Below are positions 25,355 to 33,514 of a stretch of DNA of 64,000 nt, one piece after another. Source of the stretch: CBDBON01 sp965208395 (lineage in GTDB: Bacteria; Chloroflexota; Dehalococcoidia; Lucifugimonadales; CBDBON01); NCBI GenBank assembly GCA_965208395.1, contig CBDBON010000002.1:434001-498000 (forward strand), in the 5' to 3' direction. How positions within the stretch are numbered: position 1 is the stretch's first letter; every line of letters starts with the position of its first letter. Under the pieces are notes generated by a model. The model saw only the letters and a list, made by a program, of their open reading frames with translations, did not search any database and was not told the DNA's origin. Made by a program: the position numbers and the translations under genes.

Positions 25355-26388
25355 TGTCCAGAGTAGTCCACACGCCGGAGCAGTTCACGATCATCGGGGA
25401 GAACATCCACGCCACTCGCGTGGTGCTACGCAACGGGCGCAGGGCCGTGACGCTCGACGGTGGCGTGGAGGCAGTCCCATTCAGGGACGACGCGGGGCGG
25501 CGTCGCCACCTGACGGTGCCGGACTGGTTCAAGAGCACCCAGCCCTACGAGCAGGGCCAGATCAAGCACTTCATGATCGCCGTGATGAAGGGGATCGGCG
25601 ACGATTCCGACGAACGGGAGCAGGGCGCCGAGTACATCCGCGCCGAGGTGCGCAAGCAGGTGAGGGCGGGCTCCCGCTACCTCGACGTGAACGTCGACGA
25701 GGTCCACTACGACCTGGACACGCAGAAGAGGGCGATGCGGTGGACGGTCGAAACAGTGCAGCGCTGCTCCCCCGTACCGCCCAGCATAGACTCGTCCAAC
25801 TCAGAGATCATCGCGGAGGGTCTCGCCGCGTACGACGGGCGGGCGGGCAGGCCCATCGTCAATTCACTCTCGCTGGAGCGTCCCGAGGTGCTGGATATGG
25901 TGCGGGAGCATGACGGGAGGGTGATTGTGCTGGCGACCGGAGAGGAGGGAATGCCCGAGGACGAGGATGAGCGGGTCGATAACGCCCGCGCGGTTATCGA
26001 CCTCGCCCTGTCCGGAGGCGTTGCCGTGGAGGACATCTTCTGCGACGCGGTAATCTTCCCGATCTCCGTCGATCCGCGCTACGGCAACCACTACTTCGAG
26101 GCCGTCAGGCGCATCAGAGAGGGGTTCCCCGGCCTGCACATCGGCATGGGGCTGAGCAACGTCTCATTCGGCATGCCCAACCGGAAGCTGATCAACCAGG
26201 CCTTCATCCACCTGTCAATAGAGGCCGGCATCGACGCCGGGCTGATCGATCCCATCCAGACGAAGCTGAGCGATGTGCTGAGCCTGGACACCGGGTCGGA
26301 GCGGGTCCGGCTGGCGATCGACATGCTGGAGGGCCGCGACGACTTCTGCATGAACTACATCCAGGCCTACAGGGACGGCAGGCTGTAG
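25354..26388 (+). CDS. MtrH/AcsE-like methyltetrahydrofolate methyltransferase (pterin-binding)
   Basis: A 344-residue protein of the pterin-binding (DHPS-like) TIM-barrel methyltransferase family, which moves methyl groups between a corrinoid protein and tetrahydrofolate. Seen: FTIIGENIHATRVV at the N-terminus, YLDVNVDEV, PPSIDSSNSEII, GRPIVNSLSLER and GLSNVSFGMPNRKLIN, which line the pterin pocket in MeTr and MetH. This corresponds to the MtvA/MtrH component of a corrinoid demethylation system. The ATG overlaps the addA stop by one base and has GGAGG upstream, so expression follows the repair genes. Downstream lies repeat copy B; the corrinoid protein partner is 1 kb further on. Confidence 0.88.
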   Translation: MSRVVHTPEQFTIIGENIHATRVVLRNGRRAVTLDGGVEAVPFRDDAGRRRHLTVPDWFKSTQPYEQGQIKHFMIAVMKGIGDDSDEREQGAEYIRAEVRKQVRAGSRYLDVNVDEVHYDLDTQKRAMRWTVETVQRCSPVPPSIDSSNSEIIAEGLAAYDGRAGRPIVNSLSLERPEVLDMVREHDGRVIVLATGEEGMPEDEDERVDNARAVIDLALSGGVAVEDIFCDAVIFPISVDPRYGNHYFEAVRRIREGFPGLHIGMGLSNVSFGMPNRKLINQAFIHLSIEAGIDAGLIDPIQTKLSDVLSLDTGSERVRLAIDMLEGRDDFCMNYIQAYRDGRL

Positions 26389-26413
26389 GGTCTCAATCGA
26401 GACAGACGTGAAA

Positions 26414-26504
26414 CTGCTTCAATCCGTTACCGTCATTCCCGTGTAGATGGGATCTGGCCTTACGCCCGGGAGGGGATGGACTCCCGATTTCGCGGGAGAG
26501 ACGG
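26414..26504. repeat. Dispersed hairpin repeat, copy B
   Basis: A 91-bp sequence closely matching 14672-14763 (shared core CAATCCGTTACCGTCATTCC, then GGGGATGGACTCCCG and CGGGAGAGACGG). Like copy A it begins about 12-25 bases after a gene's stop codon and can form two short stems. Confidence 0.7.
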
Positions 26505-26562
26505 ATTGGTACAAAATCGAGTTCCGCATCGCTTCAAGAACTTCTAGGGGCACGTTAAGAGG

Positions 26563-26883
26563 CTAGTTTTCGTGGTTAGAACCAGGATGGCCCCTTGTGG
26601 ACAGTCGTTGTTTGTACTTATCCAGTGCGAGGTCGAGACAGTGTTCGAAATCCACACCCAAGCAGTTGCCGACAACCGCCAGCGAGTAGACCACGTCCCC
26701 CATCTCGTTGTCCAAGGTGGCGGGCTTGCCTGATCTCCCTTTCCTCCCATAGTTCGTTTCGACCAAGTACTCCTTGCACAGTTCTCCCACCTCAGAAACT
26801 AGGTCGAGGAGCGAGACATCGACCGAGACCTGAAGTTCGTGCGCAGTCGTGAATTGGTCTACTTTTCGCTGGATTGAGTTCAT
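26563..26883 (-). CDS. MazG-like nucleotide pyrophosphohydrolase
   Basis: A 106-residue all-alpha NTP pyrophosphatase of the MazG/dCTPase-like group. Seen: helix DLVSEVGELCKEYLVE with the first acidic metal motif (ExxE-type) and DNEMGDVVYSLAVV with the second (E..D). These bind Mg2+ and hydrolyse (d)NTPs to monophosphates, usually to clean the nucleotide pool. It follows a Holliday-junction-endonuclease-related gene by 27 bases on the same strand. GC content is visibly lower in this stretch than in its neighbours, which could point to transfer. Confidence 0.82.
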   Translation of the reverse strand: MNSIQRKVDQFTTAHELQVSVDVSLLDLVSEVGELCKEYLVETNYGRKGRSGKPATLDNEMGDVVYSLAVVGNCLGVDFEHCLDLALDKYKQRLSTRGHPGSNHEN

Positions 26884-26910
26884 CGTTTTATCCCTGCTTC
26901 CACTCGTCCT

Positions 26911-27270
26911 TCAGTCGACGCGGATCTCGCGGAACTCGATCCTGCCCTCCCGGACCAGGTCTCGGATGCGGCGCTGCCTGCTGGAGAGGCGGCTTTGGCC
27001 GGACTTGAACTCGACCAGGACGATCCGGTCATCCTCGAACTGTATGCCGTCGATGGGGGCGCCGAGGAACCTGAAGCCGCGGGGGTCCCAGGGGTACGAT
27101 TCGGTGAAGGGCAGCCACTGCTCGGTCATCAAGCCGCGCCGGACATCGTCGCTCCGCTTCCGACGGCGGAGCCTCAGGTAGCTCTTCGTCATGCGTACCG
27201 AGTAGACGATCGCCACGGCCAGCGCGGCCGCCAGTCCGGCGATTACCCACCATGCTACGGGGATGTCCAA
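26911..27270 (-). CDS. Membrane-anchored predicted endonuclease (Holliday-junction-resolvase related)
   Basis: A 119-residue protein. Residues 6-25 form one membrane helix (WWVIAGLAAALAVAIVYSV); the rest matches the small family described as predicted endonucleases distantly related to archaeal Holliday junction resolvases: PFTESYPWDPRGFRFLGAP, IDGIQFEDDRIVLVEFK and SGQSRLSSRQRRIRDLV. The E-x-K of LVEFKSG with the preceding acidic residues suggests a PD-(D/E)xK-type site. Activity is unproven. It probably shares a message with the MazG-like gene. Confidence 0.8.
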   Translation of the reverse strand: MDIPVAWWVIAGLAAALAVAIVYSVRMTKSYLRLRRRKRSDDVRRGLMTEQWLPFTESYPWDPRGFRFLGAPIDGIQFEDDRIVLVEFKSGQSRLSSRQRRIRDLVREGRIEFREIRVD

Positions 27271-27366
27271 GTGCGAGTCTCCTCGTGCGTTCTGTGCCCG
27301 CGAGAGGCGTCTCCACTATAGTGCAGGCCGCGCCGGACGTTCCAGCACGCGGGACAGGCTCCTCTG

Positions 27367-27396
27367 TTGACAAGGCGCCGAACGAGATTCAATAAT
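27367..27396 (+). promoter_or_regulatory. Sigma70-like promoter of the corrinoid/RACo operon
   Basis: Perfect TTGACA (27367-27372), 18-base spacer, AATAAT (27391-27396). Transcription would begin near 27403, which rules out an in-frame TTG at 27396 and supports ATG 27429 as the start of the corrinoid protein. Confidence 0.65.
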
Positions 27397-27428
27397 TGCG
27401 TGAACGCGCGGACACGGAGCAGGCGCCG

Positions 27429-28181
27429 ATGCCGATAGTCAACGAGGGTATCCTGAGCGAGCTCGGCCACGTGAGCAGACCGGCGGAGCTCGCCCACATC
27501 AAGGGACTGTTCGAGAATACCGACCCTCTCATGCAGGAGATGGCCTACGCGCTTATCGGAGGCGATCAGCACACCGTGGATCGGCTGACGCGGCAGGCGC
27601 TCGAAGACGGCTTCGAGGCGAATACGGTGTTGGACGATGGGCTCATCAGCGGGATGGCGATCGTCGGGGTCAAGTTCAGGGACAACATCATATTCGTCCC
27701 CGAGGTGCTGGTGGCGGCCCGCGCCATGAAGGCCGGAATGGCCCACATAGAGCCGATACTCTCGGCGTCGGGCGTAGAGCCCGTCGGAACAGTCATAATG
27801 GGCACGGTAAAGGGCGACCTCCACGACATCGGGAAGAACCTCTGCATCATGATGCTGAGAGGCGCGGGATTCGTCGTCCACGACCTGGGCGTCGACACCA
27901 AGCCCGACGAGTTCATCGACGCGGTTACCGAGCACGATGCGCGGGCTCTGGGGATGTCGGCGCTGCTCACTACCACGATGCCGAACATGGGCAGGACGAT
28001 CGAAGCCTTCGAGGAGGCGGGTCTTCGGGAGGATGTACGTATCATGGTCGGAGGAGCTCCGGTGACGCAGGAGTTCGCGGACGACATGGGAGCGGACGGG
28101 TACGGCAAGGACGCCATCGCCTGCGTGGACCTCGCCAAGGAGCTGCTGGGCGTGGGCGCCGAGGCCGTTTTCTCCGATTGA
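27429..28181 (+). CDS. B12-binding corrinoid methyl-carrier protein (MtbC/MtvC-like)
   Basis: A 250-residue two-domain corrinoid protein. An N-terminal helical cap (about 1-95) is followed by a Rossmann-like cobalamin domain with the base-off, His-on motif DxHxxG in KGDLHDIGKNL, then GMSALLTTTMP and VGGAPVTQEFADDMGADGYG. It carries methyl groups on cobalt between methyltransferases. The start is ATG 27429 behind GGAGCAGG, with the promoter just upstream. Its stop overlaps the TTG start of the next gene. It is the obvious partner of the UroD-type (17990) and MtrH-like (25354) enzymes and a target for the RACo-type activator at 28573. Confidence 0.93.
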   Translation: MPIVNEGILSELGHVSRPAELAHIKGLFENTDPLMQEMAYALIGGDQHTVDRLTRQALEDGFEANTVLDDGLISGMAIVGVKFRDNIIFVPEVLVAARAMKAGMAHIEPILSASGVEPVGTVIMGTVKGDLHDIGKNLCIMMLRGAGFVVHDLGVDTKPDEFIDAVTEHDARALGMSALLTTTMPNMGRTIEAFEEAGLREDVRIMVGGAPVTQEFADDMGADGYGKDAIACVDLAKELLGVGAEAVFSD

Positions 28182-28543
28182 GTCCAATTGCCCGCATCAC
28201 GCCCCTACGGGCCCGACAGTTCGAGGACAAGAGGGGAACCCCCTCTCAATCTACCCCCCAGCTCCGCGGGGGAAGAGGCCCCGGGTGTGGAGATGAGAGG
28301 CTGCACCAGCCTATAGACAGGGAGCGGTACAGGGCCAGCCTAGCCCGGCTGGACGCCATCTTCCGGGACATCTCGGACACGGTGAACCGGGTGTCCACGT
28401 GGCGGTGCCCCTACAAGAACGTACACGACCGGTGCACGGCCAAGTTCGGCTGCCGCAACCAGCTTCGCACAGGTATCGGGGACGAGCTGCCCGTATGCAC
28501 GGGCAGCGACGAGCTGGACTATCGAAGCGCGTGGGAGGTCTAG
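28178..28543 (+). CDS. Small Cys-motif protein between corrinoid carrier and activator
   Basis: An up to 121-residue protein that I do not recognise. The C-terminal 75 residues look well-formed and conserved-type: DRERYRASLARLDAIFRDI, then a cysteine cluster TWRCPYKNVHDRC, KFGCRNQ and PVCTGSDE. Four closely spaced Cys suggest a metal or iron-sulfur site. The first 40 residues are low complexity and come from DNA with two hairpins (AGGGGAACCCCCT and CCCCCAGCTCCGCGGGGG), probably intergenic repeat DNA read through. The only usual start in frame is TTG 28178, overlapping the stop of the corrinoid gene (TTGA). Position between carrier and reductive activator suggests an accessory in cobalt reactivation. 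Confidence 0.65.
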   Translation: MSPIARITPLRARQFEDKRGTPSQSTPQLRGGRGPGCGDERLHQPIDRERYRASLARLDAIFRDISDTVNRVSTWRCPYKNVHDRCTAKFGCRNQLRTGIGDELPVCTGSDELDYRSAWEV

Positions 28544-28572
28544 GGGCGTCCCCGCAGTGCTAGAATAGCCCC

Positions 28573-30204
28573 ATGGCTCCGCTCTTCCACGACGGCGATG
28601 AGCTCCGACTGAGCGCCGGCCGGACCATCTTCGACTACGCCGACACGCTGCGCGTAAGGGTCCCCACATCGTGCGGACGCAGCGGCGAGTGCCACGAGTG
28701 CATCGTCGAGATCGTGCGCGGCATGGAGGCGTTGAGTCCTCCGGACAGCTCCGAGGGATTCTTGCGTGACGACTTCCGTCTGGCCTGCCAGGCGGCGGTG
28801 CTGGACCCGGAGGCAGACGTGGAGTTTGCGGTCCTGCGCCGGCAGCCCCGCATTCTTACGCAGTCCGTCCGGCGCAACGTGGACATCGACCCACTGACCG
28901 TCCGCCGGGACGGCGGCATCTTCTTTGGCGACCGGCGCTTAGACGATTACCGTGGACATATCTACGGCCTCGCCATCGACCTGGGCACCACGACGGTGGT
29001 GCTCAACCTCGTCGATCTCGAGAGCGGCGAGGTGGTGCACACCTCCTCCTTCGAGAATCCTCAGAGGTTCGGCGGGAGCGACATCATGCACCGCATTTCC
29101 TACGACGGAGGCGCGAACCGCGGCGAGCTCCGGCAGGTGATGCTGTCGGCCGTCAACTTCGAGATCGGTGAGATGGCGCGCAGGCTGCGGGCCCAGGGAG
29201 TGCACAGGCGGAGGATCTACGAGGCGGTGGTCGTCGGCAACGCGACCATGCGCGACATCTTCTTCGGCATCGACGTCCAGTCCATCGGGGAGAAGCCCTA
29301 CAAGTCGCTGATCGAGCTGGAGACGGAGCTGGGATTGAGGGACGACACCTCGCTGAGCACGACCGCGGGGGAGTTGGGCCTGAGGATCTTTCCTGAAGCC
29401 GCGGTCTACGGAGGGCCGCTGATCGGCTGCCACGTCGGCGCAGACGTGGCAGCTGGCATCCTGGCCGTCGGACTGGACGAGCAGGACGAGGACGTGATGC
29501 TGGTGGACGTAGGCACCAACACCGAGGTGGTGATCGGCAATCGGCACCGCATGATGGCGGCTTCGTGCCCCGCCGGACCCGCGTTCGAGGGCGGCCAGAT
29601 AACCTACGGGATGCCGGGGTACGACGGCGCGATAGAGTCGATAAAGCTGTCGGACGGAGGGGTCGAATACAGCACGATAGGCGGCGCGGAGGCGCAGGGC
29701 ATCTGCGGCTCGGGGCTCGTCGACGCGCTGGCGGAGCTCCGGCGAACCGGCCGGATGTCCGAGCTGGGCGTCTTCCGCAACGGGAACAGCTCCTTCCCGC
29801 TGGCGCCCGAGAGGGGCATTGTCCTATCCAGGCCCGATATCAGCGCGCTCGCGCAGGCGAAGTCGGCCAACTACTCGGGCCAGTACATCGCCCTCAGGCG
29901 GTACGGCGTGAGGCCGGAAGGCATATCGCGGATGTATCTCGCGGGGGGCTTTGCCAACTACGTCAACGTCGAGAACGCCGTCTCGATCGGCTTCATCGCC
30001 AACCTGCCGGCGGAGCGGATCGTCAAGGTCGGCAACGCCGCCCTGGAGGGCGCGACGATCATGCTGCTCTCGCGCCGCATGCGCGGTAGGATCGAAGAGC
30101 TGGCTGGGAAGGTGGAGCACATAGAGCTGGAGACGACGCCCGACTTCTTCGACATATTCGTCGAGGGCTGCATGTTCAAGCCGATGGGGATGGCCGCAGG
30201 CTAG
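28573..30204 (+). CDS. RACo/RamA-type reductive activator of corrinoid proteins (2Fe-2S + ASKHA)
   Basis: A 543-residue DUF4445-type protein. The N-terminus is a 2Fe-2S ferredoxin domain (SCGRSGECHECIVEI, then FRLACQAAV: C-x5-C-x2-C…C). The rest is an ASKHA ATPase-like domain with AIDLGTTTVVLNLVDLESG, VVVGNATMRDIFFG, MLVDVGTNTEVVIG and LAGGFANYVNVENA. Such proteins use ATP and a low-potential electron to bring inactive Co(II) corrinoid back to Co(I). It lies 29 bases after the Cys-motif protein and completes the methyltransferase set of this region. Length and domain order are normal. Confidence 0.92.
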   Translation: MAPLFHDGDELRLSAGRTIFDYADTLRVRVPTSCGRSGECHECIVEIVRGMEALSPPDSSEGFLRDDFRLACQAAVLDPEADVEFAVLRRQPRILTQSVRRNVDIDPLTVRRDGGIFFGDRRLDDYRGHIYGLAIDLGTTTVVLNLVDLESGEVVHTSSFENPQRFGGSDIMHRISYDGGANRGELRQVMLSAVNFEIGEMARRLRAQGVHRRRIYEAVVVGNATMRDIFFGIDVQSIGEKPYKSLIELETELGLRDDTSLSTTAGELGLRIFPEAAVYGGPLIGCHVGADVAAGILAVGLDEQDEDVMLVDVGTNTEVVIGNRHRMMAASCPAGPAFEGGQITYGMPGYDGAIESIKLSDGGVEYSTIGGAEAQGICGSGLVDALAELRRTGRMSELGVFRNGNSSFPLAPERGIVLSRPDISALAQAKSANYSGQYIALRRYGVRPEGISRMYLAGGFANYVNVENAVSIGFIANLPAERIVKVGNAALEGATIMLLSRRMRGRIEELAGKVEHIELETTPDFFDIFVEGCMFKPMGMAAG

Positions 30205-30224
30205 CGGCCAGGATCGGAGCTGCG

Positions 30225-31226
30225 ATGAGCAAGAGAGTGCTGGTAACCGACTACGTGTGGCCGTCCGTCGAGCCGGAGCGGGCCGTTCTGGCCGAGGCTG
30301 GCGCGGAGCTGGTCGTCGCGCCCGACGGGGAAGAGGAGACGCTAGTCGCGATGGCCCGGGACGTGGACGGCATACTGACCTGCTTCGCGAAGGTCACAGA
30401 CGCCGTGGTCCGTGCCGCGGAGCGGTGCGTCGTGATCGGCAGGTACGGCGTGGGTGTCGACAACATCGCCGTCAACACCGCCACAGATCTGGGCATCGCC
30501 GTCACCTACGTCCCGGACTACTGCGTCGACGAGGTGTCCGATCACGTGATCGGCCTGCTGCTGGCGTGGAACCGGCGCATCGTCCTCTTCGACAACTCGG
30601 TCAAGACGACCGGCTGGGGAAGCGTGCCGTTGACGATGCGCATGATGCGGCTGAGGGGCAAGAGGCTGGGCATCGTAGGATTCGGAAGGATCGGGCAGTC
30701 GGTCTGCGCGAAGGCGAAGGCATTCGGTCTCGAGGTGCTGGCGTACGACCCGTTCATATCCGAGGAGTCTGCGGCGGCGCTGGGAGCGGACGCGGTAGAT
30801 ATGCCGACCCTGCTGTCGGAGTCCGACTTCGTCACGCTCCACGCTCCGCTCACGCCCGGCACCACGAACATGATAGGGAAGGCCGAGCTCGCCTCGATGA
30901 AGCCCGACGCCTTTCTCATCAACGCGGCCCGCGGCCCACTCATCGACGAGGAGGCGCTCTACGAGGCGCTGACTCAAGGGGGTATCGCCGGGGCCGGCGT
31001 CGACGTCCTGGTCGACGCGGCGCCGCCTCCCGACCATCCCCTGCTCAAGCTGGACAACATGCTGGTGACGCCGCACGTCGCCTTCTTCTCTCAGGAGTCG
31101 ACCCTGGAGCTGGAGCAGCGCGCCGCCGGCGAGGTCGCCCGCGTGCTGCACGGCAGGATGCCCGACAACCTCGTGAACCCCGCGGTGCTGCCCCACGCGC
31201 GGGCCGACCTACAGGAGGAACAGTGA
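30225..31226 (+). CDS. D-2-hydroxyacid dehydrogenase (phosphoglycerate-dehydrogenase-like)
   Basis: A 333-residue NAD-dependent D-2-hydroxyacid dehydrogenase. The Rossmann dinucleotide loop is GIVGFGRIGQSVCAKAKAFG followed by the adenine-binding acidic end of strand 2 (VLAYDPF). The catalytic Arg is in NAARGPLIDEEAL, and the His is in VTPHVAFFSQES. There is no ACT regulatory domain, so it is the short catabolic or general type, not a full biosynthetic SerA. Its stop overlaps the GTG start of the dimethylformamidase-like gene (GTGA), which ties both into the corrinoid operon or its continuation. Confidence 0.9.
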   Translation: MSKRVLVTDYVWPSVEPERAVLAEAGAELVVAPDGEEETLVAMARDVDGILTCFAKVTDAVVRAAERCVVIGRYGVGVDNIAVNTATDLGIAVTYVPDYCVDEVSDHVIGLLLAWNRRIVLFDNSVKTTGWGSVPLTMRMMRLRGKRLGIVGFGRIGQSVCAKAKAFGLEVLAYDPFISEESAAALGADAVDMPTLLSESDFVTLHAPLTPGTTNMIGKAELASMKPDAFLINAARGPLIDEEALYEALTQGGIAGAGVDVLVDAAPPPDHPLLKLDNMLVTPHVAFFSQESTLELEQRAAGEVARVLHGRMPDNLVNPAVLPHARADLQEEQ

Positions 31227-33493
31227 CTGCCTCCCCTGCGAAGATCATAGGCTACCCTGACCGGTTCAGCGTACAGCCGGGCGAGACCATCCGGTTCATG
31301 GTGAGCTGCGAGCTGCCAGCGTACCGCGCGGAGATCGTCCGCCTGATCCACGGGGACTCGAATCCGGCTGGGCCGGGGTTCAAGGAGGAGCCGGTCCCGA
31401 CATCCATCGGAGGCGAATACCCGGGCAGGAGTCAGGAGATCCATGCCGGCTCATACGTCGTCGTGCCCGACTCGCCGCTCATGGAGCCGGGCGACGGTCT
31501 CACGATCCAAGCGTGGATATTCCCGACGACCCCGGATAAGGGCCGTCAGGGGATCGTGACGAAATGGTCGGCTGCAGACGGGGCCGGCTACGGCCTGTTC
31601 ATCGGAGACGGCGGCGACCTTGAGCTCCGAGTGGGAGGAGCCGACGGCGTCCGCATACTCGGAACGGGGGCGTCGCTGAGGGCCTCCCAGTGGTACTTCG
31701 TCGCGGCGTCGTACGACGCCGCGACTGGTCTGGCTACCCTGCTACAGAGACCGTTGACTATCTGGCCTGACGACTCGGCGGCCGACGCCCGAACGGTGAT
31801 CGGCCCGGCCGCGCCCTCTGCGTCGGGGGGACCTGCCATCATCGGAGGCTACTGGCTGGGCGAAGGCGGCCGTCCTCAGTCGGTGGCGGGCCACTTCAAC
31901 GGCAAGATCGACTCCCCGAAGCTGTTCGGGCGCGCCTTCGCAGCTCCCGAGATAGAGGGGCTCCGACGCGGCGATCCATCTTGCGGCCTCGAAGCCGAGG
32001 CGCTGGCCTGGTGGGACTTCGCCCGCGACTTCTCGACGGCCCATGTCGAGGACAGGTCGGCCAATGGATTGCACGGGAGCGCCGTCAACATGCCCGGACG
32101 TGCCTTCACGGGGCATGCCTGGGACGGCTCCGAGGCTTGCTTCAGGCACGCGCCGGAGCAGTATGACGCCATCTACCTGCACGACGATGACCTCGAGGAC
32201 GCGGGCTGGGATGTCGACTTCGAGCTCCGCGTTCCGGAGAGGATGAGGAGCGGCGTCTACGCCGCCCGTCTGGATGCCGATGGAGCGGTCGATCACGTCC
32301 CATTCTTCGTCCGTCCGAAACGGGGGACGTCCACGGCGCCGATCCTGTTCCTCGCGCCGACGGCTACATACATGGCCTACGCCGGATTTCACGGCTTCGC
32401 CAGCGAGGCCAGCGCCGTGCGGTACGAGCAGCTGATAGGCCGGCCGCTGAAGATGGACTTCCCCGGAACGCCGGAGGAGGCGTACACGGTGGAGAACCGG
32501 CTGCTCAGCATGTACGACCGGCACTCCGACGGCACCGGCGTCACCTACTCGTCCCGCCTGCGCCCAATACCGAACATGAGGCCCGGATACCGGATGCCGC
32601 TGCTTGGCCTGGGCGAGGGGGACCCCTACTTCTTCTCGGCCGACCTGCACCTCGTCGATTGGCTGGAGAGCCAGGGGTACGAGTACGACGTGGTGACCGA
32701 CGACGACCTACACGCGGAGGGCGCGGAGCTTCTTGCGCCCTACCTGACTGTGGTCACCGGCTCCCATCCCGAGTACTGGTCGGGAGCGATGCTCGATGCC
32801 ATGGAGAGCTATCTCGCCGCCGGCGGCAGGCTCATGTATCTAGGTGGAAACGGCTTCTACTGGGTCACGTCGTACGACCGGGAGCGCCCCCACGTAATCG
32901 AGGTCCGGCGGTGGCACGGAACGGAGACCTACGAGGCTGAGCCGGGCGAGTACTACCACAGCACGACCGGAGAGCTAGGCGGTCTGTGGCGCTTCCGGGG
33001 GCGACCGCCCCAGCGGCTGGTCGGAGTGGGGTTCACCTCGCAGGGGTTCGACTACAGCCTCCCCTGCGAGCGTGGCGCCGGGAGCGCGGACCCGCGGGCC
33101 GCCTTCATCTTCGAGGGCGTGGACGCGGACGAACAGATCGGCGACTTCGGTCTCGTCCTGGGAGGGGCGGGAGGCCTCGAGGTGGACCGCGTCGACGAGG
33201 CGCTCGGCACGCCTCCTCACGCGCTCGTGCTGGCGACTTCGACCGGCTTCTCGGACATATACCAGCACGCCGTGGAGGAGATCGTCAGCATGAATCCGGG
33301 CCAGGGCGGTGCGGAGAACCCCCTGGTCAGGGCGGACATGGTGTACATGGAGGGTCCCAAAGGGGGCGCCGTATTCTCGGTCGGCTCCATCTCATGGTGC
33401 GGCTCGCTGTCCCACAACGGGTACGACAACAACGTGTCGCGCATCACCGGCAACGTCCTCCGGCGCTTCTCCTCGGAGGAGCCGATAGGCTGA
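31223..33493 (+). CDS. N,N-dimethylformamidase large-subunit-like protein
   Basis: A 756-residue homologue of the dimethylformamidase large (beta) subunit. Layout: an N-terminal beta-sandwich start (YPDRFSVQPGETIRFMVS), a concanavalin/LamG-like domain (about 75-245, DGLTIQAWIFP, HFNGKIDSPKLF), then the catalytic alpha/beta domain with FLAPTATYMAYAG, GSHPEYWSGAM (Tyr518) and YLGGNGFYWVTSY (Tyr546). The Paracoccus enzyme uses a mononuclear iron held by two Tyr and one Glu; these conserved Tyr motifs are plausible ligands but need alignment. The start is GTG 31223 behind AGGAGG, overlapping the dehydrogenase stop. The small alpha subunit of the known enzyme was not found nearby. No signal peptide. 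Confidence 0.82.
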   Translation: MTASPAKIIGYPDRFSVQPGETIRFMVSCELPAYRAEIVRLIHGDSNPAGPGFKEEPVPTSIGGEYPGRSQEIHAGSYVVVPDSPLMEPGDGLTIQAWIFPTTPDKGRQGIVTKWSAADGAGYGLFIGDGGDLELRVGGADGVRILGTGASLRASQWYFVAASYDAATGLATLLQRPLTIWPDDSAADARTVIGPAAPSASGGPAIIGGYWLGEGGRPQSVAGHFNGKIDSPKLFGRAFAAPEIEGLRRGDPSCGLEAEALAWWDFARDFSTAHVEDRSANGLHGSAVNMPGRAFTGHAWDGSEACFRHAPEQYDAIYLHDDDLEDAGWDVDFELRVPERMRSGVYAARLDADGAVDHVPFFVRPKRGTSTAPILFLAPTATYMAYAGFHGFASEASAVRYEQLIGRPLKMDFPGTPEEAYTVENRLLSMYDRHSDGTGVTYSSRLRPIPNMRPGYRMPLLGLGEGDPYFFSADLHLVDWLESQGYEYDVVTDDDLHAEGAELLAPYLTVVTGSHPEYWSGAMLDAMESYLAAGGRLMYLGGNGFYWVTSYDRERPHVIEVRRWHGTETYEAEPGEYYHSTTGELGGLWRFRGRPPQRLVGVGFTSQGFDYSLPCERGAGSADPRAAFIFEGVDADEQIGDFGLVLGGAGGLEVDRVDEALGTPPHALVLATSTGFSDIYQHAVEEIVSMNPGQGGAENPLVRADMVYMEGPKGGAVFSVGSISWCGSLSHNGYDNNVSRITGNVLRRFSSEEPIG

Positions 33494-33514
33494 AGCAGAC
33501 CGCGGCGAAAGTGG

